A stretch of 64,000 nt of DNA from Molossus alvarezi (Eukaryota; Chordata; Mammalia; Chiroptera; Molossidae): positions 682,001 to 746,000 of the forward strand of contig CM073895.1 in assembly GCA_037176705.1 (NCBI GenBank). Direction: 5' to 3'. The notes under the pieces were generated by a model that saw nothing but the letters and a program-made list of their open reading frames with translations, did not search any database and was not told the origin of the DNA. Position 1 is the first letter of the stretch. Each line of letters opens with the position of its first letter. The position numbers and the translations under genes were made by a program. Of this stretch, positions 60,776 to 64,000 are shown piece after piece.

Positions 60776-61020
60776 GCCCTGGCCGGTTTGGCTCAGTGGT
60801 TAGAGTATCGGCCTGCGGTCCGGAGAGACTGGGGTTCGGTTCCCGCTAAGGGCATGTACCTCGGTTGCAGTTTGTCCCCAGCCCTGGTTGGTCGTGTGGG
60901 TGGCAGCCACTCAATGTGTCCCTTTCACGTCGATGTTTCTCTCTCTCTCTCTCTCTCCCCCTCCCACTCTATCTGTACAAAAAATGGAAAAATGTCCTCG
61001 GGTGAGGATAAAAAAAAAAA
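60776..61020 (+). mobile_element. Young type A SINE
   Basis: The head reads GCCCTGGCCGGTTTGGCTCAG, ending GTCCTCGGGTGAGGAT plus A11. AAAGCTGTTCTGCA is duplicated exactly at 60762-60775 and 61018-61031. Confidence 0.94.
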
Positions 61021-62156
61021 GCTGTTCTGCAAAGTGCACAGGCTGTGCAGATGAGGACACGGGACCCTGATGTCAGCTCGGAGAGCCACTGGGCACCGTC
61101 CTGCTGCCCTGACATGAGGCTTGGGGCCCGCTCTGGCTGGGTATGCCATGGCCCCACACCACCCTGTCTTCAGGCAAAGAGATGCACTTTCAACACACCT
61201 GGGGTCAGGACCTCAGGTAGGGAACCAGGTTTGTCTCCTAAGCCTGGGCAAATATGTGAAACAGTGAGCATGGCCAGGGCACCTCCATTATGTCCAGACC
61301 CACAAGCGACCCCCGGCAACTACCTGGGCCAGTCAGCTCTGCTAAACTTGTGGCACTGGATCATAGACGAGCAGGTAAACATCAGACATGACAGCTACTC
61401 TGTGTTACCTGAAACATCTCAAACCAACAATCTATATTTTAAGCATGAAGTGTTCTAAAACCTGACAGCTTAAATATTGGCAAAATTAGATCCCTCTTCC
61501 TCTTGGAATCATTATCTGGCTTGGGAACACAATTGTTTGTTAAACAAACACCATTTTAAAAAACTGCTTAAAAAGAGCTGCCAACCAGGGCGACCCAGAC
61601 AAAGTCACCTGGAGCAAAAGCAAGTGACAGCTCGACGGCAGGCGGGCAGCGCAGGCCCTGAGGGCAGGACGCACCCGAGGGCAGGGCCAGGAGCTGGCAG
61701 CTACTTCCACCCACCGAGCACAGCATAAGACAGAGGACCAGTTAGAGATAAGTCTGATGAGACCCAAAGAAAATGTTTCTAGGAAAGCCCAGTGGCCATA
61801 GTTACAGTGATGGTGCAGGGGCCTCAGAGAGAGGGTGGCCCCCTCTCCTGCTGCTGTGCCCACTGACTGTATACCCAGGACGGAGGTCAGGAAGCTGTGG
61901 GGATTTACAGTGTGAGAAACCACTTTTATTTTTATCTTTTATCTCAAGACAAGAAAGAAGTACACAGTGCAAAAGCAGGCATACATGTAAATTAAGCCAA
62001 GGCCTACAAGACAATGAAACTGAAATGGAAAAGAATAAACAGTTAAAAATTTTAATTCTAACTCCAAAAGTGATGAAAGAGCCACAAGAGAAAGGTGTGC
62101 TGGACACAGGCTCCTGTGCTCAGTCTCACATTTGCATTTCAAATCCATGTACTAAA

Positions 62157-62640
62157 ACCTGCTAGTTTGGCTCAGCAGTTCAGACCATCAACCTGCAGCC
62201 CTGGCCAGTTTGGTTCAGTGGTTAGAGCGTCGGCCTGCGGTCCTGAGAGACCCGGGTTCAGTTCCCGCTAAGGGCATGTACCTCGGTTGCAGTTTGTCCC
62301 CAGCCCTGGTCGGTTGTGCGGGTGGTGACCACTCGATGTGTCCCTTTCACATTGATGTTTCTCTCTCTCTCTCTGTTCCTCTCTCTCCCTCCCACTCTAC
62401 CTGAACAAAAAATGGAAAAATGTCCTCAGGTGAGGATAAAAAAAAAAAAAGACCATCAACCTGCAGACAGAAGGGTCTCAGGTTCGATTCCTGGTCAAGG
62501 GCACATACCTGGGTTGGAGGTTCCATCCCTAACCCGTCAGGCTTTCACACTGATGTTTCTCTCTCTTCCACGCTTTCTGAACAAAAAAAACAAAAAAAAA
62601 GGAAAAATGTCCTCAGATGAGGATTAAAAAAAAAAATTTA
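62157..62640 (+). mobile_element. Type A SINE split by a second type A SINE
   Basis: The outer element begins GCTAGTTTGGCTCAGCAG and resumes at 62451, running to GTCCTCAGATGAGGATT plus A-tail. The inner element (about 62199-62450) is near consensus. GACCATCAACCTGCAG flanks it on both sides as the duplicated target, inside the tRNA-like head of the outer copy. Confidence 0.9.
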
Positions 62641-62690
62641 ATGGAAAAATATTCTTGGGTGAGGATTAACCAAAAAATAAAATAAAATCA
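62641..62690 (+). mobile_element. Fragment of a type A SINE 3' end
   Basis: ATGGAAAAATATTCTTGGG followed by TGAGGATTAACC and an A-rich stretch. Only the last 45 bp of an element is present. Confidence 0.7.
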
Positions 62691-63083
62691 TACTATTTAG
62701 AGGTGGGCTTTTACTTGCTTTTTAAGGCAAATGGTTTTGTAATTTACAAAGCAGTTATCTACTGAAAGGTTTCAAAAGGCTCTGAGTCTGCTGACAGGCC
62801 AGCCCATCCTCCCATGACCCATGGATTCCATGCAGCTGCAGGCTGGTCATTCTCACATTAGAAGAAACTGCCACTGTTTTCACCAAAGGTTCTCCGATAA
62901 GTTCAAGGTCCAGCCAGGTTCCTCAGTGGAAGCTGGAAGCCCTGGGGAGCCTGGCCCCGGGAGTTACACTATGCCAGGACAGCGGCGAAGCTTAAGCTGC
63001 TTTATAGTAACAATGGCTTCATAGCAAAGGGAAGAAGAAATTAAGTCAAGAGAAAAAAGGTGGACTTAAAAATGGACAGTTTG

Positions 63084-63288
63084 AGCCTGGCCGGTGTGGC
63101 TCAGTAGTTGAGCATCAACCCTTGCACCAAAAGGTCACTGGTTCGATTCCCGGTCAGGCACATGCCCAGGTTGTGGGCCAAATCCCCAGTGGGGGGTGTG
63201 CAGGAGGGGGCCAATTGATGTTCTCTCTTACCGGTGTTTCTATCTCTCTCTCTCCCCTCCTCTCTAAAAATCAATAAAGGAAAAAAAA
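63084..63288 (+). mobile_element. Type B SINE
   Basis: The head reads GAGCCTGGCCGGTGTGGCTCAG, ending AAAAATCAATAAAGG plus A-tail. TTAAAAATGGACAGTTTGAG before it and TTAAATGGGCAGTTCGAG after it form a decayed target-site duplication. Confidence 0.92.
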
Positions 63289-63429
63289 GCTTAAATGGGC
63301 AGTTCGAGGCCACGGATGTCATGGAGGAATCCTTCAAATGCCAAGAAATGGAACAAATAAACTAGGCCTGTTTCTCCAAAAAACCCACCAACAAAAACAG
63401 TTCGGGCGGGGGGAAAGGGGACCACTTCT

Positions 63430-63667
63430 AGCTCTGGCCAGTTCTGCTCAGTGGTTAGAGCATCGGCCCATAGACCAAAGAGTTGTGGTTCAATTCTGGT
63501 CAAGGTCACATACCTCAGTTACAGTTTGATCCCTGGCCCTGGTCGGGGTCGCGTGGGAGACAACCAGTCGATGTGTCTCTCTCACTTCGATGTTTCTCTC
63601 TACCCCCGCCCCCTCTATGTGAAGACACTTGAGAAAATATCCTTGGTAAGGTTTAAAAAAATAAAAC
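63430..63667 (+). mobile_element. Type A SINE, diverged
   Basis: The head reads AGCTCTGGCCAGTTCTGCTCAGTGG, ending TATCCTTGGTAAGGTTTAAA. The B-box region is GGTTCAATTCTGGTC. Confidence 0.85.
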
Positions 63668-64000
63668 AAAAGTTTGATGTGCTTTACAAAATGAACAAAC
63701 CTCGAAAGCAGCAGTCAGACCATAGGCCGTATGAGTCCACCTACAGCAGCTGCCCAGAAGAGGTGAATCCAGTCAGAACGGGGACAGTGGCCACAGGCTG
63801 GGAGAGTTGAGGCATGGACAGTGACCACTACGGGTGTTTACGAGACGACAATGTTCTGAAGCTGCCATGACAGCAGTTAACAGCCGTGTGACGGAACCAC
63901 CAAGGGGTGCGCGTTGAGTGGAGACTATGGAGCATCACAGAACCTCCTTTATGAGCACCCTCAGTAACAGAAACCGGAAGAGACCTCTGGTATGTGGAGG

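Larger units (their letters stand above)
55881..64000 (-). other. SSU72: SSU72 intron 2 (continues past the window)
   Basis: No SSU72 exon 1 or 2 sequence was found. 55900-59400 is unique-looking apart from a pair of related stretches at 56.26 and 57.13 kb. SINEs occupy parts of 59.4-63.7 kb. 61.02-62.15 kb and 63.67-64.0 kb show nothing recognisable. Confidence 0.7.

Noticed and set aside
55881..64000. SSU72 exon 2 or exon 1
   Set aside because: No sequence matching the expected N-terminal half, including the Cys12 P-loop, was found on the minus strand. These exons must lie beyond the window.

Overview
This window is nuclear DNA from a mammal, almost certainly a bat of the vespertilionid or a related yangochiropteran lineage. 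The host class follows from large multi-exon genes with GT/AG introns and CpG-island promoters. The bat assignment rests on more than 30 tRNA-derived SINEs of two kinds. Type A (VES-like) starts GCCCTGGCCGGTTTGGCTCAG and ends in a GTCCTCRGGTGAGGAT motif plus A-tail. Type B starts GGCCGGTGTGGCTCAGTGGTTGAG and ends in TCAATAAA plus A-tail. Gene order matches human 1p36.33: TMEM88B, VWA1, ATAD3, TMEM240, SSU72.

Layout, left to right. Positions 1-171: the 3' coding end of a gene that is probably TMEM88B. 172-9640: intergenic, with SINE clusters at both ends and short repeats. 9640-17050: VWA1 (+), four coding exons encoding 419 residues, with a long 3' UTR. 17050-23330: intergenic, with a dense SINE cluster at 18.3-22.1 kb. 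23330-45260: ATAD3A (+), 16 coding exons encoding 589 residues. It is the only ATAD3 copy here, whereas human has three in tandem. 45760-52000: TMEM240 (-), four coding exons encoding 173 residues, convergent with ATAD3A. 53150-64000: the 3' part of SSU72 (-), its last three coding exons and part of a very long intron 2.

The genes are not an operon and act in different places. VWA1 is a secreted matrix protein, ATAD3A a mitochondrial inner-membrane AAA+ ATPase, TMEM240 a small brain membrane protein, and SSU72 a nuclear RNA polymerase II CTD phosphatase. The coding content is ordinary conserved synteny, and I found no undescribed gene system.

The unusual content lies in non-coding structure. 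One 14-bp target site occurs four times around three successive SINE insertions. Two short SINEs share the same tRNA-only 3' boundary. A tRNA-Lys-like 5' half sits inside an old L1. A 72-bp minisatellite in an ATAD3A intron repeats 3'-splice-site-like sequence. A 63-bp minisatellite begins about 15 nt from an SSU72 donor. A 99-nt VWA1 segment that I recall as coding in human carries an in-frame stop here and must be spliced out.

Exon boundaries were derived by hand from reading frame, splice consensus and remembered human proteins. No alignment or database search was run.
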